This document shows, in pieces, positions 17,819-26,027 of a DNA stretch of 34,452 bases. The stretch lies in NCBI RefSeq assembly GCF_002217405.1, contig NZ_MUHE01000029.1, positions 1 through 34,452 of the forward strand, in the 5' to 3' direction. Source of the DNA: Flavobacterium psychrophilum DSM 3660 = ATCC 49418 (lineage in GTDB: Bacteria; Bacteroidota; Bacteroidia; Flavobacteriales; Flavobacteriaceae). Within the stretch, counting starts at the first letter, position 1. Each line of letters begins with the position of its first letter. The position numbers and the translations under genes are program-made. A model generated the notes under the pieces. It saw only the letters and a list, made by a program, of their open reading frames with translations, searched no databases and was not told where the DNA came from.

Positions 17819-17852
17819 AATAGGGCATACAAAATATATTGTACACCCTATT
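17819..17852 (-). terminator. Hairpin terminator of the glucosaminidase gene
   Basis: Starting directly at the stop codon, the minus strand can form a 14-bp stem (AATAGGGTGTACAA with TTGTATGCCCTATT) in which two internal positions are G-U wobbles. On the plus strand the same positions are A-C mismatches, so the fold favours the minus transcript. The following U-run is short, so efficiency is uncertain. Confidence 0.6.
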
Positions 17853-17853
17853 A

Positions 17854-18321
17854 TTATATCAACTTGTGTTTTACTATGGTTGTAGTAATTTTTTTTCGCC
17901 AAGCTTTAGGAGCGGTAGAATAGCCTGTTTTACTTATTTTATCAATCCACTCTAAATAATTAGCACTGTCTTTTATTTTAGAATAAAATGCCTTTTGGCT
18001 TATTTTTTTACAAAAATCGCGGTAAGAATCTTCGATAGACTCATATTGCTTATACCTAGACCAGCTAACATTGTTCTTGCCCACAAAACCAAAATGATTG
18101 TTTAACTTACGGGCAATTTTACTTGTTCCAGAAGCTGACTCTACAATTGCAATTCCTAGTATAATACATGCGGGAATTTTATACTCTTTTGATAATTTTT
18201 CGGCCAAAATTTTATATTGCTCTATATAAAAATGGTTATTAGGAATAACTGACGTTGCATAATTAGCATTACTAATAAGCAACAGGGTAACTATAAAAAA
18301 ATAAATCTTAAATCTCTTCAT
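17854..18321 (-). CDS. Exported glucosaminidase (GH73-like)
   Basis: The 155-residue protein has a signal peptide (about 1-22) and one compact glucosaminidase-type domain. The helix IPACIILGIAIVESASG carries the likely catalytic Glu61, followed by the family pattern SKIARKLNNHFGFVG and the Tyr-rich YKQYESIEDSYRDF stretch, then GYSTAPKAW. Such enzymes cut N-acetylglucosaminyl bonds in peptidoglycan. It is shorter than many family members because it lacks cell-wall-binding repeats. It is divergent from the first SGNH gene with 99 bases between and lies beside the MBOAT/SGNH pair, suggesting peptidoglycan as the shared substrate. Family is fairly certain; exact bond specificity is not. Confidence 0.88.
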   Translation of the reverse strand: MKRFKIYFFIVTLLLISNANYATSVIPNNHFYIEQYKILAEKLSKEYKIPACIILGIAIVESASGTSKIARKLNNHFGFVGKNNVSWSRYKQYESIEDSYRDFCKKISQKAFYSKIKDSANYLEWIDKISKTGYSTAPKAWRKKITTTIVKHKLI

Positions 18322-18375
18322 ATCGATGGGTTTTAGAATAATATTAAATGTCTTAGTTAAATAAAAGCATAACCA

Positions 18376-18407
18376 TTGGTAAATTTAGACAATAAAAACT
18401 ACATTTG
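18376..18407 (+). promoter_or_regulatory. Promoter of the first SGNH gene (-33 TTG and -7 box)
   Basis: TTG at 18376-18378 and TACATTTG at 18400-18407 are spaced 21 bases apart, matching the Bacteroidota TTG/TAnnTTTG promoter layout. The ATG at 18421 follows 13 bases after the box, so the leader would be under ten bases. Confidence 0.6.
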
Positions 18408-18420
18408 ATACACAAAAGCT

Positions 18421-19665
18421 ATGCCAAAAAAACGTTATTCAAAATATAATATGATTAGTAAATATTTTTCAGTGGTTCTATTACTTGTTTTATCTACAGT
18501 TGCCAATGCCCAAGATATGACGCTATTTATGACTAAAAACCTAGATTCTTTAACGACAAATTTAACCATTAACAAGCAGGAAAATAATATTAAAAACAAA
18601 CAAGCTATGCTGCCTTTGTTACAAAAATTATATCGTTTAAAGAGCGATAGTTTACAAAAAGTTACATTTATTCACATAGGTGATTCGCATATACAGGCCG
18701 ATATGATGACCGAGGTTATTAGAACCGAAATGCAGAAATATTACGGTAATGCTGGAAGAGGATTTGTTTTTCCGTACCAATTGGCTAATAGCAATACCCC
18801 TTCAGACTATATATTTTCATCTAGCACGCTTTGGAAAGGCAATAGACTTATAAAAAAAGACACTACTTTACATTGTGGGGTTAGTGGTTTTTGCATCGAA
18901 AATAAATTAGAAAACCATTCGATTAATTTTCGCTTTAGAAAAACAGATAGCATAGCACAATATTTTAATAAAATTACCTTATTTTCATCTAAAAAAAATT
19001 GTTTAGTAAATGATTCACCATTTACAGAGTACACCTCCGATGGATTGGCAGCCATTGCTAATTTTACTACTAGCAGATGTAGTTTTAATCTTAAATTTAC
19101 AGATACTTCGGCAGTGCAAATACAAGGTTTGGTTTTAGAAAACACCCAAAACAAAGGTGTTTTATACAACTCTATAGGCGTAAATGGCGCTAAATTTTCT
19201 GATTATAATCAAACACCCTTGTTTTGGAAACAGTTAAATCATTTGAAAGGCGATTGCTATATTTTTTCTATGGGAACCAATGAGGCACAAAATTATACTT
19301 TAACCCCAGAAATTTATACCGAGTATTTAAAAAACACCGTAAATGAGGTAAGACAAATTAATCCAGAGGCTGTCATATTATTTACCTTTCCTCCCGCATC
19401 GTATTACCAAAAAAAAGCGCCAAATGCCATGCTTATAAAACTATCTAACTGCATGCAGGAGTTTTGCAATAACAATAACATTGCTTACTGGGATTTATTT
19501 ACGGTAACTAACCAATTAAAAGGAGCAGTAGAATGGAAAAATAAAAGCCTACTACGCCCAGATTTAGTACATTTTTCAAAAAAAGGATACCAGTTGCAGG
19601 GGCTTTTATTTGTAGAGGCTTTTGCTCAATTATGGAACAATTATATTAAAACTGCAAATAAATAG
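18421..19665 (+). CDS. Exported SGNH/GDSL esterase-like protein
   Basis: The 414-residue protein has a basic N terminus and a signal peptide (from Met11, ending ANA before Gln31). SGNH landmarks are Ser89 in IHIGDSHIQAD, Asn287 in MGTNEAQN and the Asp381/His384 pair in PDLVHFSKKGY. These residues suggest esterase or acetyl-transfer activity on a glycan outside the inner membrane. A beta-rich stretch (about 150-245) sits between the first two blocks. It is recognisably related to the SGNH gene at 21117-22520, sharing the pattern GDSxIxxDxxTxxIR. Its 3' end overlaps the oppositely oriented MBOAT gene by 20 bases. ATG 18421 fits the promoter; ATG 18451 is also possible. It may deacetylate what the MBOAT pair acetylates, which is inference. 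Confidence 0.85.
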   Translation: MPKKRYSKYNMISKYFSVVLLLVLSTVANAQDMTLFMTKNLDSLTTNLTINKQENNIKNKQAMLPLLQKLYRLKSDSLQKVTFIHIGDSHIQADMMTEVIRTEMQKYYGNAGRGFVFPYQLANSNTPSDYIFSSSTLWKGNRLIKKDTTLHCGVSGFCIENKLENHSINFRFRKTDSIAQYFNKITLFSSKKNCLVNDSPFTEYTSDGLAAIANFTTSRCSFNLKFTDTSAVQIQGLVLENTQNKGVLYNSIGVNGAKFSDYNQTPLFWKQLNHLKGDCYIFSMGTNEAQNYTLTPEIYTEYLKNTVNEVRQINPEAVILFTFPPASYYQKKAPNAMLIKLSNCMQEFCNNNNIAYWDLFTVTNQLKGAVEWKNKSLLRPDLVHFSKKGYQLQGLLFVEAFAQLWNNYIKTANK

Positions 19666-21124
19666 GCAATACACTTTCGGAACTTTTAAAATACGAATAC
19701 AAAGCAATAAAACATAGTACAATAGTAATATGGTAAACTAGCGGCAGTTTGGTTTGTAGCTTTATGTATTTTTCGGACCAACTCTCGGGCATAAGGTGCA
19801 ATGTATAACCTAAAACTATCATTAATAACGGAAATTTATAGTTATTTATAAATATCTGATACCCTTCAAAAGTAAAATTATAGGCTATTTGCGATATAAA
19901 AGTATTGGCTATTTCTAGATTTTGTGCCTTAAAAAATATCCAACAAAAACATACAAAATGAAAGGTAAGTAAACCATATATTGTATTGGTTATAATTTTG
20001 GGTAAGAGTATATATTTTTTAAAAAGTATATTCCATATTTTATTAATAATTAAACCCACTCCGTGTAGCGCACCCCAGATAATAAAATTCCAGCTAGCAC
20101 CGTGCCAAAATCCGCCAATTAGCATCGTTAAAAACAAATTGATATTGGTTCTTATAACTCCATTTTTGTTACCACCTAGGGGGATGTACAAATAATCTCT
20201 TAACCAAGAGGATAGTGAAATGTGCCACCTACGCCAAAATTCATTTAAGGCAACACTTTGATAAGGCGATTTAAAATTGGCAGGAATAGTGATGCCTAGC
20301 CATTTAGAGATTCCGATTGCTACATCGCTATAACCGCTAAAATCGCAATAAATAACAATTGCGTAGCCGTAAATTGCCACAAGACATTCTAGTCCGTTAT
20401 GCAATTGCGGACCATCAAACACATAATCTACAAGATTAAGGGTTATATAATCGGATATAATTAATTTTTTAAATAATCCAGATACAATTAAGAAAAAACC
20501 TCTCGAAAAATCTTCGTTACTCACATAATACTCTTTTTTTAATTGCGGAATAAAATCTTTTGCCCGTACAATAGGTCCCATCACTAATTTTGGAAAAAAG
20601 GATAAAAAAAGAAGATAATGGATAATATTTTTTTCGGGTTTAATTTCGTTTTTATAAACATCGACCGCATAACTTATGTTTTCGAATGTATAAAAAGAAA
20701 TTCCTATTGGCAATAATATATGTATAGGATCTAGTTTGGTAAAACTAAAATGATTAATAATATCTATAAAAAAATTCGTGTATTTAAAATAAAATAATAC
20801 TGCAAGATTTAGAACAATACAAACCACCAAGAGCGTTTTTTTATAAACTTTATTTCTTTGTTGGTAAATCCAAATAGACAATATATAATCAATAACTGCC
20901 GATACGACTACAAGAATTACAAAGCTACCACTAGCTTTGTAAAAAAAATAAAGCGAAAAAGCACTAAGCAAAGTGGCTCGTGCCATGTATTTTTTTCGTA
21001 ATAAATAATAAAAAATAATGAAAATGATGAAAAAATACACAAAAAACCCGCTATTAAATAAGAGAGGGTTATTGGGATCGTAAACCAGCTGGTGTAAAAC
21101 TTTAGTATAATCAATACTATTCAT
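19646..21124 (-). CDS. MBOAT-family O-acyltransferase (AlgI/PatA/DltB-like)
   Basis: The 492-residue integral membrane protein has about ten or more hydrophobic segments. It carries the MBOAT core: LLPIGISFYTFENISY, FPKLVMGPIVRAKDF, YCDFSGYSDVAIGISKWLG, the FWRRWHISLSSWLRDYLYIPLGGN block with His301, and the catalytic GGFWHGASWNFIIWGALHG with His341 and His354. Relatives move acyl groups, mostly acetyl, across the membrane to a partner that acetylates alginate, peptidoglycan or teichoic acid. Its start overlaps the stop of the upstream SGNH gene by eight bases, so the two are translationally coupled and likely form a transfer pair like AlgI with AlgJ/X or PatA with PatB. The acceptor glycan is not shown by the sequence. 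Confidence 0.95.
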   Translation of the reverse strand: MNSIDYTKVLHQLVYDPNNPLLFNSGFFVYFFIIFIIFYYLLRKKYMARATLLSAFSLYFFYKASGSFVILVVVSAVIDYILSIWIYQQRNKVYKKTLLVVCIVLNLAVLFYFKYTNFFIDIINHFSFTKLDPIHILLPIGISFYTFENISYAVDVYKNEIKPEKNIIHYLLFLSFFPKLVMGPIVRAKDFIPQLKKEYYVSNEDFSRGFFLIVSGLFKKLIISDYITLNLVDYVFDGPQLHNGLECLVAIYGYAIVIYCDFSGYSDVAIGISKWLGITIPANFKSPYQSVALNEFWRRWHISLSSWLRDYLYIPLGGNKNGVIRTNINLFLTMLIGGFWHGASWNFIIWGALHGVGLIINKIWNILFKKYILLPKIITNTIYGLLTFHFVCFCWIFFKAQNLEIANTFISQIAYNFTFEGYQIFINNYKFPLLMIVLGYTLHLMPESWSEKYIKLQTKLPLVYHITIVLCFIALYSYFKSSESVLPIYLQF

Positions 21125-22520
21125 GGTCTTTGGCTTTAAATATGCTATCTTTTTGTTGTTTGTCTTTTTGCTGTTTTTGATATTTGATACTTTTTTTAAA
21201 GTCCTTAATCAAAACATCAAAAATTATTTGAGCTACTTTTTTTGCCCCTCGATGGTTAAAATGAATATAATCTTTATTAGCCAACGAAGGCAAGGTATCG
21301 CACCACTTTTTCATCGTACCACGACCACCCATCGAAGCAAATAAGTTATAAAAAGGTATCTTGTTATCAAAGGCCAATTTTGCTTGGGTTTTTATCAAAC
21401 TATCTATTCCTACGGCACTTTCCCATTGGTTGTTATATCTAAAAGCCCTATCAGAACAACTTAGCATTAAAAATTTAGATTTAGGTAAGTTTTTTTTATA
21501 CTTATCTAGCACGGGGTTCATAATTTTTTGATAGTAACTATAGTCGGTATCATTGGCTCTAAACATTAAATTTACCCCGTATTGAAAAACAATTAGATCG
21601 TAATATCCTTCGGTATTCAATTGTTGTAAAAGTTGGTTTTGCACTTTTTTTAGTTCGACACCGGTAATACCTCTAAACGAAAAATTATCTAATACAATAC
21701 CTTTTTCAGGTTCGAAACTAATACCATAAACAGGTGTTTTATTAGCTTGCACTTCAAAATAAATTTTATTTGAGGGTAGTTTGTCTATCAAAACTCTATT
21801 AAAACTTTTGGTGGCTGCGTATTTTTTTATAGCCCCGTTATAAGTAACAGCAATAGAATCTCCTTTACCAAATAGCAACCATTTTTGCAAATGCTGGGTA
21901 CTATCTTTTTTTGTGTTGTCTTTTGCTGTGATTGTTAAATTTGGACTAGTAAAATGATAACCCGAAAGAAATAAATTATTAATCGCTGATCCTTTTTTAA
22001 AATTAGACACCTCTACATTGTCTGATGTCTTTATATTGGCAGATTGTCGCAAATCAGACGATACAGATTTTATTGGTAAATACCCAACACCGTTGTGGTT
22101 ATGAAAATAAGCTTGTAACATTTTGCGAATATCTTGCGTAATTAAATCGCCTTCTATTTGGCTATCACCAAACCAAGCTATTCTTATTTTGATGTTTTTG
22201 TTTTCAGACAAAAGCAATAATTTCTCAGCTATATTCCCCAGCGTAGCTGATTTCGAATTGTTATCAAAATCTATCAATTCATCTTTTTTTAGATAATCCT
22301 CAAAATTTGTATAAGCGGTACTGGCTAATAAGGGTAACTTTTTTTGTTCGAGATTCTTGTTTTTTGCTTTTTTAGGTATTTCTTTTGTTATGTCCGCAAT
22401 TAAATTAACATTTTTAAAGCTAGGAAAATAGCCTATTAAAAAGCTATTAAAAAAAGAACATATCCCGTAAATAAAACTCACAGACAGTACTAAAATTAGT
22501 ACCTTTTTATTATTATTCAT
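21117..22520 (-). CDS. Membrane-anchored SGNH-fold protein, likely partner of MBOAT
   Basis: The 467-residue protein has an uncleaved-looking N-terminal membrane helix (about 6-24), so the catalytic part should face the periplasm. SGNH blocks are Ser120 in IAWFGDSQIEGD, Asn in FQYGVNLMF and Asp417/His420 in DYIHFNHRGAK. The tail is Lys/Gln-rich. It overlaps the MBOAT gene by eight bases, the arrangement seen in O-acetylation pairs, where the SGNH protein accepts acetyl groups from the MBOAT and transfers them to the glycan. It is a diverged paralogue of the protein at 18421-19665, which is soluble. Function is inferred from the pair. An esterase role is the alternative. Confidence 0.85.
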   Translation of the reverse strand: MNNNKKVLILVLSVSFIYGICSFFNSFLIGYFPSFKNVNLIADITKEIPKKAKNKNLEQKKLPLLASTAYTNFEDYLKKDELIDFDNNSKSATLGNIAEKLLLLSENKNIKIRIAWFGDSQIEGDLITQDIRKMLQAYFHNHNGVGYLPIKSVSSDLRQSANIKTSDNVEVSNFKKGSAINNLFLSGYHFTSPNLTITAKDNTKKDSTQHLQKWLLFGKGDSIAVTYNGAIKKYAATKSFNRVLIDKLPSNKIYFEVQANKTPVYGISFEPEKGIVLDNFSFRGITGVELKKVQNQLLQQLNTEGYYDLIVFQYGVNLMFRANDTDYSYYQKIMNPVLDKYKKNLPKSKFLMLSCSDRAFRYNNQWESAVGIDSLIKTQAKLAFDNKIPFYNLFASMGGRGTMKKWCDTLPSLANKDYIHFNHRGAKKVAQIIFDVLIKDFKKSIKYQKQQKDKQQKDSIFKAKDHE

Positions 22521-23013
22521 TGTATTTTGTTAAGGAATAAAAAACTAATAGTTATTGTGTTATTTTATTTTAGATAAAAGATTTACTTTTTTTATCTAAA
22601 ATATTTTTTTGTCATTTCTAGTACTCTAAGGTTTTTTTAACAATATTATCTTCACCTAGTCGTATTTATAAAACTGTCTTATCTTACAATTATTGCCAAT
22701 AGACAAAAAAATAGCATTAAAAGAAAAAGATACCCTAAATTATATCTTTATCTTTACATTAAAAAAATGTAAAATTACTAAACATAAAAGATTAAATCTT
22801 CTTTTTATTTGCTTTTTATTTGTATTTAATATAACCCATTAATGCAATTTGTTTGTTTGTTTTTAACAACATAAAATCATAAAATTTATTGTGCTTTATG
22901 AAGATTTTTTAATTTATTTATAGCAAAACATAGCCTTATGGAAACCAGAATTGGTTTTATCGTTTATGCGGAAAATCTGTAAAAAACGGTATTAAAACAA
23001 ATCATGACCTATA
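22521..23013. other. Hairpin-rich non-coding region upstream of SGNH-MBOAT
   Basis: About 490 AT-rich bases between a terminator and the first gene of the acetylation pair. TTTTAGATAAAA (22568-22579) pairs perfectly with TTTTATCTAAAA (22590-22601). TTTACATT (22753-22760) pairs with AATGTAAA (22766-22773), and AAGATTAAATCTT sits at about 22788. A short TTTG tandem lies at about 22853-22867. No TAnnTTTG box was found on the minus strand. No credible gene is present; a 15-codon ORF at 22938 is not supported. Confidence 0.5.
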
Positions 23014-23054
23014 AAAATACCCCTAAATAGCGTTTAACTTTTTAGGGGTATTGT
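23014..23054 (-). terminator. Terminator of the cytoplasmic cyclophilin-FKBP gene
   Basis: AATACCCCTAAA (23016-23027) pairs with TTTAGGGGTATT (23041-23052), a 12-bp perfect stem with a T-run on the minus strand, about 35 bases past the stop codon. Confidence 0.88.
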
Positions 23055-23086
23055 TATTTTAGGAAGTATTTATTTCTATAGAAATA

Positions 23087-24019
23087 TTATTTTACATCCA
23101 TCAATTCTACATCAAAAATCAAAGTAGCATTTGGCGGGATAGCACCACCAGCACCTCTAGAACCGTAAGCTAAATGAGAAGGAATCACAAAACGCGCTTT
23201 GTCTCCTACTTGCAACAAAGCAATACCCTCGTCCCAGCCTTCAATAACTTGACCTTGACCTAATTTGAAATCGATAGGTTTTTTGCGTGGGTAAGAAGAG
23301 TCAAAAACCTTTCCAGACTCTAAAGATCCTTCATAATGTACCGAAACTGTTTTACCATTTTCTGCTTTTTTACCAGAACCTTTCTGAATCATTTTATAAC
23401 GCAAACCGCTTTCTGTTTTATCAAAACCAGCAGCTAATTGTTCCATTTTTGCTTCAGCTTCAGCTTTTTCTGCAGCTTCACGTTTTGCACGAGAACCTTC
23501 AAAAGTTCTAAAAGCTTCTACGGCGTTCCATTTCTGAGCTTCTTCACCAACTCTAACAATTTCTAAAGTCTTTAAAACATCATTTCCTTCAACTGCATTT
23601 ACCACATCTTGACCTTCTATAACGTGACCAAAAACAGTGTGTTTTCCGTCTAACCAACTTGTTGGTACGTGAGTAATAAAAAATTGTGTTCCGTTAGTTC
23701 CTGGCCCAGCATTTGCCATACTCAAAATACCTGGCCTGTCATGCTTCAAACTTGGATGAAACTCATCATCAAATTTATATCCTCCATCTCCAGTTCCTGT
23801 ACCTTGAGGACAACCACCTTGTATCATAAAATCTGGAATAACACGGTGAAAGGTTAGTCCGTCATAATACGGTGTTCCTTGTGGTTTTACTTTATTTTCT
23901 AGGTTCCCTTCAGCAAGTGCGACAAAATTACCTACCGTTCCTGGTGTTAAATCATGTGTCAATTTTACTAAAACACTACCTTTAGCCGTATTAAATTTAG
24001 CGTATATTCCGTTTTCCAT
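23087..24019 (-). CDS. Cytoplasmic cyclophilin-FKBP fusion isomerase
   Basis: The 310-residue protein has the same domain order as the two exported fusions but no signal peptide, starting directly with [14 protein letters not shown]. The cyclophilin domain (about 3-165) keeps Arg59, Phe64 and Gln67 in [13 protein letters not shown], with NGTQFFITH and [11 protein letters not shown]. An Ala/Glu-rich helix (about 180-205) leads to the FKBP domain (about 205-309) with [30 protein letters not shown] and [15 protein letters not shown]. It likely acts as a general cytoplasmic folding helper. It has its own TAnnTTTG promoter box and terminator, so it is a single-gene unit. Confidence 0.95.
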   Translation of the reverse strand: MENGIYAKFNTAKGSVLVKLTHDLTPGTVGNFVALAEGNLENKVKPQGTPYYDGLTFHRVIPDFMIQGGCPQGTGTGDGGYKFDDEFHPSLKHDRPGILSMANAGPGTNGTQFFITHVPTSWLDGKHTVFGHVIEGQDVVNAVEGNDVLKTLEIVRVGEEAQKWNAVEAFRTFEGSRAKREAAEKAEAEAKMEQLAAGFDKTESGLRYKMIQKGSGKKAENGKTVSVHYEGSLESGKVFDSSYPRKKPIDFKLGQGQVIEGWDEGIALLQVGDKARFVIPSHLAYGSRGAGGAIPPNATLIFDVELMDVK

Positions 24020-24044
24020 TGTTGTAATTTTTATTTTTAGAGTG

Positions 24045-24052
24045 CAAATTTA
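24045..24052 (-). promoter_or_regulatory. -7 box of the cytoplasmic isomerase gene
   Basis: TAAATTTG on the minus strand matches TAnnTTTG exactly and lies 25 bases before the ATG, giving a leader of about 20 bases. Confidence 0.55.
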
Positions 24053-24295
24053 CAAAATAAATACTAAAGTTAGAAGCACAAGATTTGGTTTCTATCTCTA
24101 GATTTTTTCTTGCTTTACCTTACTTTAAAAATAAAAAAAAAACAGATTGGTATTAAAGCCCAACCCATTTAAAAATAAGATTCCTGTTGCAATGAAGTCC
24201 TAAAAAATTTTATTTAATAATACAGCGCTGTTTTAACTATTTTCGAACCTTATTAAAAAGGGGCCATTTTGTGTTAGAAACCAAGTTTACTAAAC

Positions 24296-24937
24296 TTAGT
24301 TTTTATCTTCCAAGAGTGGCACAAATTTAAAATCTCCAAACTCATGCTTCTCAAATTGGGTTTCGTCCTTTCTAATAATCAATGTCATAATCTGACTGTT
24401 TTCGCCAACAGGAATTACGAGCTTTCCACCAATTTTTAGCTGTGCCATTAGTGCTTTTGGGATTTCTGGCGCACCAGCAGTTACAATAATACTATCAAAC
24501 GGTGCATAATTTGGTAATCCTTTATATCCGTCGCCAAAAGATAAGTGTTTGGCTCTAATTCCTAATTTTGGCAATAATAATGATGTTTTTTTAAACAATT
24601 CATTCTGGCGTTCTACACTATATACTACGGCACCTACCATGCACAAAACTGCAGTTTGATAGCCAGAACCTGTTCCTATTTCTAAAACCTTGTCTCCTTT
24701 TTTTACCTCCAACAATTCTGTCTGAAATGCCACAGTATAAGGTTGCGAAATAGTTTGCCCTGCTCCTATAGGAAAAGCCAAGTCTTGGTAAGCATAATCT
24801 TCAAAACTAGAATTTAAAAAAAGATGTCTTGGTATTTTACTAATCGCTTCCAATATGTTTTTATTAGTAATTCCTTTTTGTTGCAAAACGGTTACTAACT
24901 GATTACGAAGTCCTTGATGTTTTGGTGTATCTTTCAA
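24296..24937 (-). CDS. pcm: Protein-L-isoaspartate O-methyltransferase
   Basis: PCM methylates isoaspartyl residues in aged proteins using S-adenosylmethionine. The 213-residue form has IPRHLFLN, the PIGAGQTISQPYTVAF block (56-71), the SAM loop VLEIGTGSGYQTAVL (84-98), GDGYKGLPNYAPFD and the KLVIPVGENSQ strand. No ATG is available: the frame extends to a TTG at 24982 within a simple repeat, but the family begins at about MKDTPKHQGLRNQL, which matches a TTG at 24937, my choice. A small hairpin (AAGTTTAGTAAACTT) overlaps the stop and may be a weak terminator. It is divergent from the oxidoreductase gene at 25036. Confidence 0.93.
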   Translation of the reverse strand: MKDTPKHQGLRNQLVTVLQQKGITNKNILEAISKIPRHLFLNSSFEDYAYQDLAFPIGAGQTISQPYTVAFQTELLEVKKGDKVLEIGTGSGYQTAVLCMVGAVVYSVERQNELFKKTSLLLPKLGIRAKHLSFGDGYKGLPNYAPFDSIIVTAGAPEIPKALMAQLKIGGKLVIPVGENSQIMTLIIRKDETQFEKHEFGDFKFVPLLEDKN

Positions 24938-24974
24938 TTTTTGGGGTATTATTTTTTGTAAATTTAGAAAACAA

Positions 24975-25008
24975 ATTATCAATTATCAATAACCAATTAT
25001 CAATTAAT
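24975..25008. repeat. ATCAATT-type simple repeat
   Basis: Irregular copies of ATTATCAATT / AACCAATT fill most of the short gap between pcm and the divergent oxidoreductase gene. Similar tracts occur at 10853-10895 and inside yggS at 28798-28829. The tract supplies the sequence just upstream of the TATTTTTG box at 25012. Confidence 0.7.
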
Positions 25009-25011
25009 TCC

Positions 25012-25019
25012 TATTTTTG
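25012..25019 (+). promoter_or_regulatory. -7 box of the Gfo/Idh/MocA gene
   Basis: TATTTTTG is an exact TAnnTTTG match 16 bases before the ATG at 25036, predicting a leader of about ten bases and supporting that start over upstream in-frame codons. Confidence 0.6.
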
Positions 25020-25035
25020 TTCAAAATACATTTTT

Positions 25036-26001
25036 ATGTTAAAAGTTGGCGTTTTAGGTGCTGGTCATCTCGGAAAAATACATTTACGATTGCTACAACA
25101 ATCTGAAAAATATGAATTAGTTGGTTTTTATGACGAAAATCAAGAAAACGGGGCTAAAATAGCCGCTGAATTTGGTTACAAACAATTTGATACTATTGCA
25201 AAATTAATTCACGCTGTCGATGTGATTGATATTGTTACTCCTACCCTTTCGCATTACAAATGTGCTAAAGTTGCCATAAAATCTGGCAAACATGTATTTA
25301 TTGAAAAACCCATTTCTACCACTGTCGAAGAAGCTGAAGAAATTATTGCATTAGCTAAAGAATACAATATAAAAGGACAAGTAGGACATGTAGAACGTTT
25401 TAATCCTGCTTTTAAAGCTGTTAAGGATCAAATAAAAAATCCAATGTTTATCGAAACCCATCGTTTAGCAGAGTTTAATCCTCGTGGAACCGATGTTCCT
25501 GTGGTATTAGATTTGATGATTCATGATATAGATGCTATTTTAAGTGTTGTAAACTCGAAAGTAAAAAACATATCAGCAAGCGGTGTTTCGGTCATTAGTG
25601 ATTCGCCAGATATTGCCAATGCACGCATTGCCTTCGAAAATGGTTGTGTTGCTAATATTACTGCGAGCAGAATTTCGATGAAAAACATGCGAAAATCAAG
25701 ATTTTTTCAAAAAGACGCCTACATTTCTGTCGATTTTCTTGACAAAGTTTGTGAAGTGGTAAAAATGAAAGATGCACCTGAAACTCCTGGCGATTTCGAT
25801 ATGATTTTGCAAAATGCCGAAGGTATAAAAAAGCAAATTTATTACGAAAACCCATCGGTAGAACCTAATAATGCTATATTAGACGAATTAGATTCTTTTG
25901 CAGATGCCATCAATAATAATACAACTCCAGTGGTTACATTAGAACAAGCAACAGATGCTTTGCGAGTGGCTTATCAGATAATAAATTGCATGGAAAAGTA
26001 A
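25036..26001 (+). CDS. Gfo/Idh/MocA-family NAD(P)-dependent oxidoreductase
   Basis: The 321-residue protein starts with the dinucleotide motif VGVLGAGHLGKIH (about 4-16), has the EKP signature at 90-92 (HVFIEKPIST), and the second-domain pattern GQVGHVERFNPAFKAV (from 114) followed by VVLDLMIHDIDAIL. The VGHVERFNP plus MIHDID combination is shared with nucleotide-sugar 3-dehydrogenase-like members, so an envelope-sugar substrate is possible but not established. An upstream open frame to 24922 runs through a simple repeat and is not coding. It leads a tight plus-strand run with the 3-hydroxyacyl-CoA dehydrogenase gene 26 bases on. Confidence 0.92.
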   Translation: MLKVGVLGAGHLGKIHLRLLQQSEKYELVGFYDENQENGAKIAAEFGYKQFDTIAKLIHAVDVIDIVTPTLSHYKCAKVAIKSGKHVFIEKPISTTVEEAEEIIALAKEYNIKGQVGHVERFNPAFKAVKDQIKNPMFIETHRLAEFNPRGTDVPVVLDLMIHDIDAILSVVNSKVKNISASGVSVISDSPDIANARIAFENGCVANITASRISMKNMRKSRFFQKDAYISVDFLDKVCEVVKMKDAPETPGDFDMILQNAEGIKKQIYYENPSVEPNNAILDELDSFADAINNNTTPVVTLEQATDALRVAYQIINCMEK

Positions 26002-26027
26002 TCTTTTTAATTTTTAAATATTAAATA

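Noticed and set aside
22938..22982. Short ORF beginning METRIGFIVYAENL
   Set aside because: Only 14 codons, no promoter or known peptide resemblance; cannot be supported.
24145..24200. TTGGTATTAAAG and AAGATTCC as a degenerate copy of the palindromic element
   Set aside because: Matches are too short and in the wrong order to be convincing.
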